Of a stretch of DNA of 64,000 nt, positions 51,364-60,435 are shown piece after piece. The position numbers and the translations under genes are program-made. The notes under the pieces were generated by a model. It searched no databases, was not told where the DNA came from, and saw nothing but the letters and a program-made list of their open reading frames with translations. The first letter of the stretch is position 1, and the number at the start of each line of letters is the position of its first letter. The stretch comes from an uncultured Jannaschia sp. (GTDB lineage: Bacteria; Pseudomonadota; Alphaproteobacteria; Rhodobacterales; Rhodobacteraceae), in contig NZ_CANLTQ010000004.1 in assembly GCF_947494025.1 (NCBI RefSeq), forward strand, positions 124,001-188,000, read 5' to 3'.

Positions 51364-52416
51364 TCAGCCCCCCGGCAGCAGGAGCGAGGCGTCGCCGTAG
51401 CTGAAGAACCGGTAGCGCGCCGCGACCGCGTGGGCATAGGCGCGTCGCATCCGTTCCCGCCCCATCAACGCGGAGACGAGCATCAGCAGCGTGCTCTGCG
51501 GAAGGTGGAAATTCGTTATCAGCCCGTCGGTTACGCGGAACTCGTAACCGGGGTAGATGAAGATGTCGGTTTCGCCCCGGAACGGCGCGATCCCGCCCTC
51601 CGCCGCCGCGCTCTCGATCAAGCGCAGCGCGGTGGTCCCGACCGGAATGACCCGCCCCCCCACCGCGCGCGTTTCCGCAATATCGTCCGCCGCTTGCGGC
51701 GTGACCTCGCCCCATTCGGCGTGCATCCGGTGGGTCGTCACATCCTCCACCTTGACCGGCAGGAACGTCCCCGCCCCCACATGCAGCGTCACCTCGGTGA
51801 AGGCAATTCCGTGATCGCGAAGCGTCTCGAGCAGTTCCGCGTCGAAGTGCAGGCTCGCCGTCGGCGCCGCCACCGCGCCCGCATGCCGCGCCCAGATCGT
51901 CTGGTAATCGTCCCGGTCCGCCGCGTCCGGGGCGCGCTTCGCGGCGATGTAGGGCGGCAGCGGCATCTGTCCCGCTGCATCGAGCGCGTCCTGCAAGTCC
52001 CTGTGGCCGCTATCGAACGCGAGCGTCACGTTGCTCTCGTCCTTTGCCGCGACGCGGGCCGTGAGGCCGGTGGCGAACTCGATCCGGTCGCCCTCGCGCA
52101 GCTTGCGCAGCGGCTTGCCGAGCGCCTGCCAGCTTCCGTCGGGCCGCGCCCCCGTCAACGTGAACTCGACCTTCGCGCGGCCCGAGCCGTCGGCCGTCCG
52201 CCGCACCCGCTCGCCGTGGAGCCGGGCCGGAATCACCTTGGTGTCGTTGAGGATCAACCGGTCACCGGGCCGCAACCAGCACGTCAGGCCGCGGACATGC
52301 GCATCCGTCAACCGGTCGCCTTCCGCCACCAGCATCCGCGCCGCCGAACGCGGCCGGACGGGCCGCGTGGCGATCAGCTCCTCGGGGAGGTCGAAGTCGA
52401 AATCGCTCAGTTTCAT
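51364..52416 (-). CDS. queA: tRNA preQ1(34) S-adenosylmethionine ribosyltransferase-isomerase
   Basis: Transfers and isomerises the ribosyl part of SAM onto preQ1 in tRNA to give epoxyqueuosine. The 350-residue protein begins [19 protein letters not shown], contains [13 protein letters not shown], and has the family block [11 protein letters not shown]. The end matches the family. It starts 12 bases after the AsmA-like gene, so the two may be co-transcribed. Partner tgt is at 36.7 kb; queG/queH were not seen. Confidence 0.96.
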   Translation of the reverse strand: MKLSDFDFDLPEELIATRPVRPRSAARMLVAEGDRLTDAHVRGLTCWLRPGDRLILNDTKVIPARLHGERVRRTADGSGRAKVEFTLTGARPDGSWQALGKPLRKLREGDRIEFATGLTARVAAKDESNVTLAFDSGHRDLQDALDAAGQMPLPPYIAAKRAPDAADRDDYQTIWARHAGAVAAPTASLHFDAELLETLRDHGIAFTEVTLHVGAGTFLPVKVEDVTTHRMHAEWGEVTPQAADDIAETRAVGGRVIPVGTTALRLIESAAAEGGIAPFRGETDIFIYPGYEFRVTDGLITNFHLPQSTLLMLVSALMGRERMRRAYAHAVAARYRFFSYGDASLLLPGG

Positions 52417-52428
52417 GCCCGCCGCCTA

Positions 52429-55400
52429 TCAGGAGGGCGGCGGCTTGCGGAAGACGTCGCGAAACGCGCCCGGCGTGAGGATCGAGAGCGGATTGACCGA
52501 TACGTCCGGATCGGCCGCCGGCCCGGTCAGACGGTAGGTGAAGCCGAAGAGTCCCTCGTCGCGCTGCCCGAACAGCGCGCCGAACAGGCCGTTCACGAGA
52601 TAGATGGGCGAAACGACGCCCTGCATGTCCATCCGCATCGTACCGAGGTCGTAGGCACCGTCCGCCGTGATCGACATGCTGGGCCCCACCGCGCTCGCCC
52701 GCCGGACGAGGATATCGTCGGGCCGGAGCGTGAAGTCGGTTTCCACCGTCTCGAAGTAGAGCCCCTCGCCCGTCAGCTGCTCGAGGATGCCCACGACCGA
52801 GAGCGTCTGCAGGAGCGAGGCGAGCGCCGGGGCGTTGCGGACGCGCAGCCGGCTCATGCGCACCTGCCCGGCATATTCCCCCGTTCGCGGGGTCGGACGG
52901 AGCGTCATGGTGATCGTGCCGCCCCGCGCGTCCTCGAACAGGCCGGCGGATTGCAGGACGCCGCCCGCGTCGTTGCCCGAGATCTGCACGGCCGAGCCGC
53001 CCGCATCCGGCGCGATCCGCCCCGCGATCGCCGCGCCCCCGTTGATCCGGCCGGTGAAGCTGCCGCTGCTATCGGGAAGCGAGGCGCGCAGGTCGGTCAA
53101 CGCGATGCCTTCCGAGATCGTGAGCCGCGAGAGCGCGATGTCGAGCGGCCCGCCCTCGCCCGATCCGCCCCCGGCGCTGAGCAACGCCTGCCGCAGATCG
53201 GCCGTGCCGCCCTCGATGGCGATGGCGGGCATGGCGCCGGGCCCCCGGCCGGTCAGTGTCACGGGCCCCCGGAACCAGCCGGTATCGACGCGATCGAACC
53301 GCGCGCGGTCGAGGCTTCCGTCTGCGCGGAGCGTCACTTGGCCCGTCGCGTCGAGCCCCGGCGCGTCGAGCCGCATCGACGTCACCTCCGGCACCGCGCC
53401 CAGCGTCGCCTCGAGCGCGAAGGGCGCCGCCCGCCCCCGCGACTTTCGCCAGCCGATCGCAGGCAGCGCGGCCGACAGTCCCGCGAGGTCGCTTTCGACC
53501 CGTATCTCCGGCTCCCCGCCTTGCGGCAGCGTCACGTCCAGGCGCGCCTCTGTCGCCCCGTCGAGTTCCAGCGCCGCGATCGAGATGCCGAGGCGGTCGA
53601 GCCCCGCGGGATCGATCCGCGCCACCCCGGTCACGCGTCCGGGCTCCGGCAGGGCCCGCGGCGCCTCGTCTTCCGAAGCGGAAGCGGAGGTGGCCGGGGG
53701 CGGCAGGGCCTGCCGCCAGCGTCCGGTGAAGGGCACGCCCTCGAATGTCGCGTCGCCCGCGATCTCGACCCGCTCCGCGTCGACCGACAAGCGGAGCCGC
53801 TCCGCCGCGATCGCCCGGCCGGGGACCAGCGCGCGGCTTTCCACATCGGTCAGGGTCGCGGACACGTCGTAGGAGATGTCCGCCGGCGCGTTCCCCGCCC
53901 GCAGCGGCAGGCGCACCGAGACGTCCGCCGTGACCCGGCCGTTCGCGAGGTCCGGTCCCTTGCCCAGACGCTCTAGAAGCTCGAAGGGCGGGTTGTCGAG
54001 AACGGTCAGCAGGTCACCGATCTCCCCCGTGGCCCGCAGCTCCAGCTCTCCCCGCGGGGGACGGGCGCGGGTGTCGTCGATCACGAAGGTGGTCCCCGCG
54101 ACGTCGATGCGTCCCGTCGCCGGATCGCGCGGGCTCTCCGGGCCGAGCGCGGGAATCACGCCCGCGTCCAGCCGCAGGGTCAGACGGTCGCCGTCGAGTT
54201 GCGCCGCCCCCGACACCTCCTCGGCCGGCGGCATGTCGCGCATGTAGCGGAACCGCGCCGCCTCGACACCGAAGCTCGCCGCCACCTCCGGCGGCCTCCC
54301 GGGCTCAAGTCGAAGCAGACCCTGCGCCTGCGTCGCGGTGCCCGCGAGCATGTTCGTCGTGAACCATTCGCGCGAGCCGGACATCAGGTCGCGCGGCCAC
54401 AGAGCCGCCAGATCGCCCACCGCCATGCGCGGCACCGACAGCGACAGGCTTCCGGCGATGCCCTCGGGCGGAAAGGTCAGCCGCCCCGAGGCGCGCGCTG
54501 TGCCGGACGGTCCGGACACGACCGCCTGCCCGAGATGGAGCGAAAGCGGGCGCTGCGTGATCCGCGCCTCGAGCGCGCCGCTGGAGAAGGCCACCCGACG
54601 GTCGAACAGGCCCTCGGGGTCGAACACCGTCTCGCCGAGGCGCAGCTGCACCTGCACCGGGCCGACCAGACCTTTCTCGAGAAGGATCTGGCCCGAAGCC
54701 GCGAGCGACATCTCGTCGGAGGTCCCCGCGATCTCCGACAGGCCGATCCGTCCCGAACCGGGGAGCCAGTCGAAGGCCAGCACCGCGCGGTCGAGCGCCA
54801 GTCGCGGCCGGTCCGTCGCCGAGACGTCCGACACCTCCACCCGGCCCGTGAGCGGTCCCGGTTCGCCCGCCCCGCTGACCCGCATCTCGGCGGTCGCCGC
54901 CGCTTCGCCCCGGACCAGCGTCAGCGCGGGAACGCCCGGCAGCGCCTCGGCCAGCCCGCCGAGCGACAGGCCGGAAAGCGCGATGCGCGCCCGCGCCCCG
55001 CCCGCCGTTTCGTCCGGGTCGCGATCCAGCGCGGCGGTCACCCGGGCGACGCTTCCGCCCAGACGCAGCGCAGAGGCGAGCGACAGCCGGACCGCATCCC
55101 CGTCGCGGCGCCATTCGAGATGGCCGTCCTCCACGACCTGCGACAGGCCCGTCACCGCGTCCTCGAACCGGACCCGCACGTCCTCTACGTCCACATCCGT
55201 CAGGCCCGCGACGATCGGGGTGGCAAGCGCGGCGTCGAGTGTGTCCAGCGCCTCCGGCCAGCTGCCCGGCAGCGCGCCGCCGCCCTGCCCGAAGGCCAGC
55301 GAAAAGCGCCCGTCCGCGTCGCGCGACACGTCGAGCGCGAGGCCCTCCACCGCGACCTGTCGCGGCCGCACCTCCCCGCGCAGGAGCGCGGCGCCGTCCA

Positions 55401-55743
55401 GCGCGACGCGCGCCTCGGGCAGCGACACGATCGCCCGCCCCCCCTGCAGCAGCGCCGCGTCCAGAAGGCGGAGGCGGAGCGCCTGCGCCTCGAGGTCGTA
55501 GGCGAGCGCAACCTCGCCCAGCGTCACCGCATGCGACGCGAGACCGCCGCCGATCCGCGCCTCCACGCGCGCGACGACCCAATCCGGCAAAGCGATGGGA
55601 TCCCGCGTCAGGCGCAGGGCCGTGCCGACGAGGAGACCGAGCACGACGATCAGGAGATAGAAGGTCGCCTTTCCGACCGCGCCGCGGCGACGGCGCCGGC
55701 CTTCCGCCCGAGCGGTCGTCTTCCTCGATACATCGTCTGGCAA
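52429..55743 (-). CDS. AsmA-like/YhdP-type large membrane protein
   Basis: A protein of about 1100 residues with one N-terminal membrane helix (FYLLIVVLGLLVGTAL) preceded by an Arg-rich segment, then a long beta-rich periplasmic region that fits the AsmA/DUF3971 superfamily, bridge-like proteins linked to lipid transport between membranes. The C-terminal block (VVSPIYLVNGLFGALFG, GFTYRLTGPAADPDVSVNPL cut as TYRLTGPAADPDV) is typical of the AsmA-like C-terminus. The frame extends to a GTG at 55818, but a TTG at 55743 has GGAGA five bases upstream and is preferred (1104 residues). It is divergent from bcp. Confidence 0.82.
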   Translation of the reverse strand: MPDDVSRKTTARAEGRRRRRGAVGKATFYLLIVVLGLLVGTALRLTRDPIALPDWVVARVEARIGGGLASHAVTLGEVALAYDLEAQALRLRLLDAALLQGGRAIVSLPEARVALDGAALLRGEVRPRQVAVEGLALDVSRDADGRFSLAFGQGGGALPGSWPEALDTLDAALATPIVAGLTDVDVEDVRVRFEDAVTGLSQVVEDGHLEWRRDGDAVRLSLASALRLGGSVARVTAALDRDPDETAGGARARIALSGLSLGGLAEALPGVPALTLVRGEAAATAEMRVSGAGEPGPLTGRVEVSDVSATDRPRLALDRAVLAFDWLPGSGRIGLSEIAGTSDEMSLAASGQILLEKGLVGPVQVQLRLGETVFDPEGLFDRRVAFSSGALEARITQRPLSLHLGQAVVSGPSGTARASGRLTFPPEGIAGSLSLSVPRMAVGDLAALWPRDLMSGSREWFTTNMLAGTATQAQGLLRLEPGRPPEVAASFGVEAARFRYMRDMPPAEEVSGAAQLDGDRLTLRLDAGVIPALGPESPRDPATGRIDVAGTTFVIDDTRARPPRGELELRATGEIGDLLTVLDNPPFELLERLGKGPDLANGRVTADVSVRLPLRAGNAPADISYDVSATLTDVESRALVPGRAIAAERLRLSVDAERVEIAGDATFEGVPFTGRWRQALPPPATSASASEDEAPRALPEPGRVTGVARIDPAGLDRLGISIAALELDGATEARLDVTLPQGGEPEIRVESDLAGLSAALPAIGWRKSRGRAAPFALEATLGAVPEVTSMRLDAPGLDATGQVTLRADGSLDRARFDRVDTGWFRGPVTLTGRGPGAMPAIAIEGGTADLRQALLSAGGGSGEGGPLDIALSRLTISEGIALTDLRASLPDSSGSFTGRINGGAAIAGRIAPDAGGSAVQISGNDAGGVLQSAGLFEDARGGTITMTLRPTPRTGEYAGQVRMSRLRVRNAPALASLLQTLSVVGILEQLTGEGLYFETVETDFTLRPDDILVRRASAVGPSMSITADGAYDLGTMRMDMQGVVSPIYLVNGLFGALFGQRDEGLFGFTYRLTGPAADPDVSVNPLSILTPGAFRDVFRKPPPS

Positions 55744-55829
55744 GGCGGTCTCCGGCGCTGGCCCGCCATCTTGACCCGCCGTCCGGCGGGTTCCAAGTCC
55801 GATGGAAGTCAGCTTCACGGAGTCGCGAC

Positions 55830-56297
55830 ATGGCAGAGGACATCATTCCCGGTACACCGGCCCCCGGCTTCACGCTGCCCCGAAGCGGAGGCGGAACGGT
55901 CGCGCTGTCGGACCTGCGCGGTCGGACGGTCGTGCTCTATTTCTACCCCAAGGCCGACACGCCGGGTTGCACGAAGCAGGGAATCGCCTTTTCCGAGGCG
56001 CAGGCGGAGTTCGAAGCGGCGAACGCGGTGATCGTCGGCATCTCGAAGGATCCGGTCGAGAAGCACGACAGGTTCGCCGCCAAGCACGGCCTGTCGATCG
56101 TTCTCGCCTCCGACGCGGACGGCACGACCTGCGAGGATTACGGCGTCTGGCGCAAGAAGAGCATGTACGGCAAGACCTTCATGGGCATCGAGCGCTCCAC
56201 GTTCCTGATCGACGCGGAGGGCATGGTCCGCGAGGTCTGGCGCAAGGTTAAGGTCTCGGGCCACGTCGAAACGGTCCTCGCCACCCTCCGCACCTGA
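55830..56297 (+). CDS. bcp: Thioredoxin-dependent peroxiredoxin (BCP type)
   Basis: Reduces hydrogen and organic peroxides. The 155-residue protein has the peroxidatic Cys in KADTPGCTKQG and the conserved FYPKAD block. The usual resolving Cys five residues on is absent; another Cys lies in GTTCEDYG. This points to a 1-Cys or atypical type, for which the partner would differ. ATG 55830 gives the family start MAEDIIPGTPAPGFTLP. Confidence 0.93.
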   Translation: MAEDIIPGTPAPGFTLPRSGGGTVALSDLRGRTVVLYFYPKADTPGCTKQGIAFSEAQAEFEAANAVIVGISKDPVEKHDRFAAKHGLSIVLASDADGTTCEDYGVWRKKSMYGKTFMGIERSTFLIDAEGMVREVWRKVKVSGHVETVLATLRT

Positions 56298-56428
56298 CCC
56301 CCGACGCCCGCTGGGCGGGATCCCGCCCGCCGCCCCCGGATCGGCCGGCGATTCGTTGCGCCTGTGTTTCCAGTTCCCTAACGATCTCCCAAAATCTTGA
56401 GCTCCTGTGACACGGGAGCCACGAGGCA

Positions 56429-57817
56429 ATGAGGCAACGAGATCGTGACGTCACAAAGACGCGCGGCGACAGTTTACGGGGAACGCGCGTGAAGCAACGC
56501 CTGTCGGACAGACTCAACGTCAAGCTGGAGCGGCATCTGCCGGAGCAGCGGCTCTTCCTGAAATCCGAACAGGGTACGCGTTTCGTCCGCATGCGTCCGA
56601 TGACGCAGGCCGGCATGCTGCTCGGCGGGGCGGTCGTGGTCGGCTGGACAGCGGTGGCCACGTCCTTCTTCGTGATCGGCTCGATCACCGTCGGATCCGT
56701 TCGCGACGAGACGGCCCGCGCGCAGACCGCCTACGAATCGCGCCTCGCGGCCCTCTCGACGGAGCGCGACACCCGCGCCGCGGAGGCCGAACAGGCGCTG
56801 GAGCGCTTCTACGCCGCGCTCGACGAGGTTTCGAAGATGCAGGGCACGGTCCTCGCCTCCGAGCAGCGCGCCCACGAACTCGAAACCGAGATCGAGGTCA
56901 TCCAGACGACGCTGCACCGCACCGTCGCCGAGCGCAACGAGGCCCGAAACACGGTCGAGACGCTGCAGGCCCGGCTGGAGGATGCGCCGGAAGCGGCCGT
57001 CCTGGCCGCGCGTTTGGCCTCGGATCGCAGCGCCACCGTCACGGCGCTCGCCGAAGCGCTCGACGCCGTCGCGCTCGCCCGCGACGAGGCGCTCGTCGTG
57101 GCCGACGGCGCCGAGGCCGAGTTCGAGCGGATGCAGGATCACGCCGATCTGATGGCCGACCGCAACGACCGCATCTTCTCACGGCTCGAGGACGCGCTGG
57201 AAACCTCGATGGAACCGCTGGAACAGGTGTTCGACAAGGCGGGCATCTCGTCGGACGCCATTCTCGACTCCGTGCGTTCCGGTTATACCGGCCAGGGCGG
57301 GCCGCTCGAGCCGGTGGTGCTGTCCACACGCGGCGGGCCGGTCCTGCCGGACACCGACACCGCCCGGGCCAACCGCATCCTCGACCGGCTCGAGGATATC
57401 GACCTCTACAGGCTGGCCGCCGAGAGCCTGCCGCTCGCGAACCCGCTCAAGGACGGCTACCGCCAGACGTCGGGGTTCGGCCCGCGCTGGGGCCGGATGC
57501 ATTCCGGGCTCGACTTCGCCGCTCCGAAGGGCACGGCGATCCATGCGACGGCGGAGGGCAAGGTCACCCATGCCGGCTGGATGTCGGGCTACGGCAAGAT
57601 GGTCGAGATCCGCCATCCGCTCGGCTTCACCACGCGCTACGCGCATCTGAACTCGATCGAAGTGAAGGTCGGCCAAAGGGTCTCGCGCGGCGATAGCATC
57701 GGTGGTATGGGAACAACCGGACGCTCGACCGGCGTGCATTTGCACTACGAGGTGCGCAGGAACGGTCAGGCCCTGAACCCGGAAACCTTTCTTAGCGCAG
57801 GTCAGGATGTTTTCTAA
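56429..57817 (+). CDS. M23 (LytM-type) peptidase with coiled coil
   Basis: A 462-residue cell-wall endopeptidase or activator. Cytoplasmic Arg-rich N-terminus, one membrane helix (about 63-85), a long coiled coil (about 95-260 with heptads of Glu, Ala, Leu, Arg) and a C-terminal M23 domain. The zinc ligands are H-x3-D in HSGLDFAA and H-x-H in HLHYEV. The N-terminal region fits DUF5930. An in-frame GTG at 56489 is an alternative start. The 3' end overlaps the bactofilin start by 11 bases; a paired M23 peptidase and bactofilin act together in cell shape in other alphaproteobacteria. Confidence 0.9.
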   Translation: MRQRDRDVTKTRGDSLRGTRVKQRLSDRLNVKLERHLPEQRLFLKSEQGTRFVRMRPMTQAGMLLGGAVVVGWTAVATSFFVIGSITVGSVRDETARAQTAYESRLAALSTERDTRAAEAEQALERFYAALDEVSKMQGTVLASEQRAHELETEIEVIQTTLHRTVAERNEARNTVETLQARLEDAPEAAVLAARLASDRSATVTALAEALDAVALARDEALVVADGAEAEFERMQDHADLMADRNDRIFSRLEDALETSMEPLEQVFDKAGISSDAILDSVRSGYTGQGGPLEPVVLSTRGGPVLPDTDTARANRILDRLEDIDLYRLAAESLPLANPLKDGYRQTSGFGPRWGRMHSGLDFAAPKGTAIHATAEGKVTHAGWMSGYGKMVEIRHPLGFTTRYAHLNSIEVKVGQRVSRGDSIGGMGTTGRSTGVHLHYEVRRNGQALNPETFLSAGQDVF

Positions 57818-58328
57818 ATCGAAGCTGAACCAGCAGCCCGGCGGTGACGCCGAGCATTCCTCCAAGCCGCAGCAGCCCAAGGGGCAAGGTTTCTCCGAAG
57901 CTCCGGCCAAGATGGAACTCGGCGCCGGTCCCGCCGCGATGAAGCCGAAGGTCGCCCCCTCGACCCTGTCCTCGGACCTGGTCATCAAGGGCGACATCAA
58001 GACCTCCGGCGATATCCAGGTCGACGGCGAGGTCGAGGGCAACGTCACCGCGCATCTGCTGACGGTGGGCGAGAACGCGGTGGTGCGGGGCGAGGTGATC
58101 GCGGACGATATCGTGGTCAACGGCCGCGTCATCGGCCGGGTCCGCGGCCTCAAGGTCCGGTTGACCTCCACCGCGCGGGTCGAGGGCGACATCATCCACA
58201 AGACCATCGCCATCGAGTCGGGCGCGCATTTCGAGGGTGCGGTCCAGCGTCAGGACGATCCGCTCGGCGGCGGCTCCCGGCAGCCTGCCCCGGCGAAGCG
58301 TCCGGAGCCTTCACAAACCCAAGGCTGA
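57807..58328 (+). CDS. Bactofilin
   Basis: A 173-residue bactofilin, a polymerising cytoskeletal protein with a right-handed beta-helix core (about 50-150: VIKGDIKTSGDIQVDGEVEGNV cut as GDIKTSGDIQVDGEVEGN, GENAVVRGEVIADDIVVNGRV cut as GEVIADDIVVNGRV). The ends are disordered and Pro/Gly/Gln-rich. Translationally coupled to the M23 peptidase upstream. A strong terminator follows at 58362. Confidence 0.95.
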   Translation: MFSKSKLNQQPGGDAEHSSKPQQPKGQGFSEAPAKMELGAGPAAMKPKVAPSTLSSDLVIKGDIKTSGDIQVDGEVEGNVTAHLLTVGENAVVRGEVIADDIVVNGRVIGRVRGLKVRLTSTARVEGDIIHKTIAIESGAHFEGAVQRQDDPLGGGSRQPAPAKRPEPSQTQG

Positions 58329-58361
58329 TCCCCGTCGAGACGCCCACCGGGTCAGAGCGAG

Positions 58362-58384
58362 AGCCGCCTTTGGGCGGCTTTTTC
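58362..58384 (+). terminator. Terminator after bactofilin
   Basis: Stem AGCCGCC / GGCGGCT with loop TTTG, followed by a run of five T. A textbook intrinsic terminator for the M23-bactofilin operon. Confidence 0.9.
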
Positions 58385-58441
58385 GTCGCTAACAGGCAGA
58401 CCTAGCCGTCATATACATCTGGTTTTGGCTACCGGAGGCGA

Positions 58442-58456
58442 TTAACATTCAGTTAA
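58442..58456. promoter_or_regulatory. CtrA-type binding site TTAA-N7-TTAA
   Basis: TTAACATTCAGTTAA at 58442..58456 fits the full CtrA recognition pattern (TTAA, seven bases, TTAA) and is also an inverted repeat TTAAC...GTTAA. It lies in an AT-rich spacer after the bactofilin terminator and about 75 bases before the VPLPA-CTERM gene, placing it in that promoter region. Regulation by CtrA is inferred. Confidence 0.55.
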
Positions 58457-58530
58457 GAAACCGTTCGCGTTTTGGGTTGGATCGGGTACGGTTCGACCGA
58501 CCAGGAAAATCATGAATACGGGCGATCCTC

Positions 58531-59238
58531 ATGAAAAACGTTCTCCTCGCTGGCATTGCGTCGCTCTTCCCGGTCGTGGCCGCCGCGTCGACGATGCCCC
58601 AAACTTTTATCTATGACCTTACGATAACTACCGGACGGCCCGACTTTCAATCGCTGTTGGTCGAATCATATTCGTACGACTACGCTGACCTCCCTGCGTC
58701 GGACCAAGCTAACTGCGAAGACTGGATGCCCGGAGTATCCTGTCCGAACTATATTCCAAGCATTCTCGACGTCTCTGGAACGGACTTAAATCCGTCTCCA
58801 GTGACGGAAGCTGTACAACTCGTGTTAAGGACTGACGGCACAGGTTCCTGCAATTCCGATCTAATTTACATCTGCAATAGTGCCTTGCCACAGATCGGCT
58901 CCGGTAACGAAATGCGAGACATCACGTTCGACATCTTCGCCAACGCGAAGGGCTTCGTGATCGACGCGTTGGACGCATCTTTTCAGACGATGATATCGTT
59001 TTCCTCCGCGGCTTATGCCGAAACGAGTGAGTATGTGCTGCAGGTGGAAAAGGATGGTTTCTTTATCAGAGAAAACCCCACGTCCCTACGAACCTTGAAC
59101 TTTGTGGTGGCCTTGAATGGCGTAACGGTCGTTGCAGCGGATAACATGGTCGCGCCCGTGCCACTTCCCGCCGGTTTGCCCCTGCTCGCCGCCGGACTTG
59201 GGGGGCTGGCGCTCCTGCGCGCACGCAGGAACACCTGA
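58531..59238 (+). CDS. VPLPA-CTERM surface protein
   Basis: A 235-residue exported protein. Signal peptide: MKNVLLAGIASLFPVVAAAS. The C-terminus is the VPLPA-CTERM sorting signal: the motif VPLPAG near 212, a hydrophobic helix (LPLLAAGLGGLALL) and a basic tail (RARRNT); such proteins are processed by an exosortase, not present here. The body contains cysteine pairs (ANCEDWMPGVSC, GSCNSDLIYIC) and no recognised domain. GC content and codon choice are much lower than in the neighbours, suggesting acquisition. A CtrA-type site is upstream. An ATG at 58512 is out of frame. Confidence 0.85.
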   Translation: MKNVLLAGIASLFPVVAAASTMPQTFIYDLTITTGRPDFQSLLVESYSYDYADLPASDQANCEDWMPGVSCPNYIPSILDVSGTDLNPSPVTEAVQLVLRTDGTGSCNSDLIYICNSALPQIGSGNEMRDITFDIFANAKGFVIDALDASFQTMISFSSAAYAETSEYVLQVEKDGFFIRENPTSLRTLNFVVALNGVTVVAADNMVAPVPLPAGLPLLAAGLGGLALLRARRNT

Positions 59239-59241
59239 CGG

Positions 59242-60366
59242 TTACTCCATCGACGCGTCCGCACGGCTCTTGCCGGACGCGTCGGAGGCCAGCACGCTTG
59301 CCATGACGCCGTCGAGCGCGCCATCGAGAATGCCCTGCGTGTCCGACGTCTCGAACCCGGTCCGCAGGTCCTTCACCATCTGATAGGGCTGCAGCACGTA
59401 GGACCGGATCTGGTTGCCCCAGCCGGCATCGCCCTTGGCCTCGTGCGCCGCGTTGATTTCCGCATTCCGCCGGTCGAGCTCCATCTGGTAAAGCCGCGAC
59501 TTCAACGCCTTCATCGCGATGTCGCGATTCTGATGCTGCGACTTTTCCGAGGATGTCACCACGATCCCGGTCGGGATATGGGTGATGCGCACGGCGGAAT
59601 CCGTCGTGTTGACATGCTGCCCGCCCGCACCGGACGAGCGGTAGGTGTCGATACGAATGTCGTTCGGGGCGACCTCGATCTCGATGTTGTCGTCCACGAC
59701 GGGATAGACCCAGACCGAACTGAAGCTGGTATGCCGTCGGGCGCTCGAATCGTAGGGGCTGATCCGCACCAGGCGGTGGACGCCGCTTTCGGACTTGAGC
59801 CAGCCATAGGCGTTCTTGCCGCTGATCTTGTAGGCGGCGGACTTTATACCCGCTTCCTCGCCGTAGCTTATCGATTGCAGCTCCACGTCATAGCCGCGCT
59901 TCTCGGCCCAACGGGTGTACATCCGCGCGAGCATCGCCGCCCAGTCGCAGCTCTCGGTGCCGCCCGCGCCCGAGTTGATCTCCAGAAACGTGTCATTGCC
60001 GTCCGCCTCGCCGTCGAGCAGGGCCTCGAGCTCCTTCGCAGCGGCGACCTTCACCAACGCCGCAATGGCCGCCTCGGCTTCGGAGACGACCTCGGCATCC
60101 TCCTCCATCTCGCCCAGCTCGATCATCTCGAGATTGTCGGCCGTATCGCGCTCCAGCGCTTCGATCCCCTCGATCGCGTCGATCAGGCCCTGACGGTCCC
60201 GCATCAGCTTCTGCGCGCGCTCGGGATCGTCCCAGAGGGTCGGATCCTCGATCATCGCATTGAATTCCTCGAGGCGGTGCGATGCCGTCTCCCAGCCGAG
60301 GCGACGCTTCAGGAGCGCGACGGACTTGCCGATCGCCTCGACGTTGTTCTGGACTTCTGCGCGCAC
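59242..60366 (-). CDS. prfB: Peptide chain release factor 2
   Basis: RF2 releases peptides at UGA and UAA. The 374-residue protein has the GGQ motif (SGAGGQHVN) and a codon-recognition segment [12 protein letters not shown] in place of the E. coli SPF form. The reading frame is continuous from ATG 60366, so the autoregulatory frameshift known in E. coli is absent. Convergent with the VPLPA-CTERM gene with only three bases between stops. mrcA lies upstream on the same strand. Confidence 0.96.
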   Translation of the reverse strand: MRAEVQNNVEAIGKSVALLKRRLGWETASHRLEEFNAMIEDPTLWDDPERAQKLMRDRQGLIDAIEGIEALERDTADNLEMIELGEMEEDAEVVSEAEAAIAALVKVAAAKELEALLDGEADGNDTFLEINSGAGGTESCDWAAMLARMYTRWAEKRGYDVELQSISYGEEAGIKSAAYKISGKNAYGWLKSESGVHRLVRISPYDSSARRHTSFSSVWVYPVVDDNIEIEVAPNDIRIDTYRSSGAGGQHVNTTDSAVRITHIPTGIVVTSSEKSQHQNRDIAMKALKSRLYQMELDRRNAEINAAHEAKGDAGWGNQIRSYVLQPYQMVKDLRTGFETSDTQGILDGALDGVMASVLASDASGKSRADASME

Positions 60367-60435
60367 GACTGGCCTCCGGATTCAGCGATCGACGGGTGAC
60401 CTAACCCCTGCCCCGCGCCCGGGCAAGGCGGGGGG

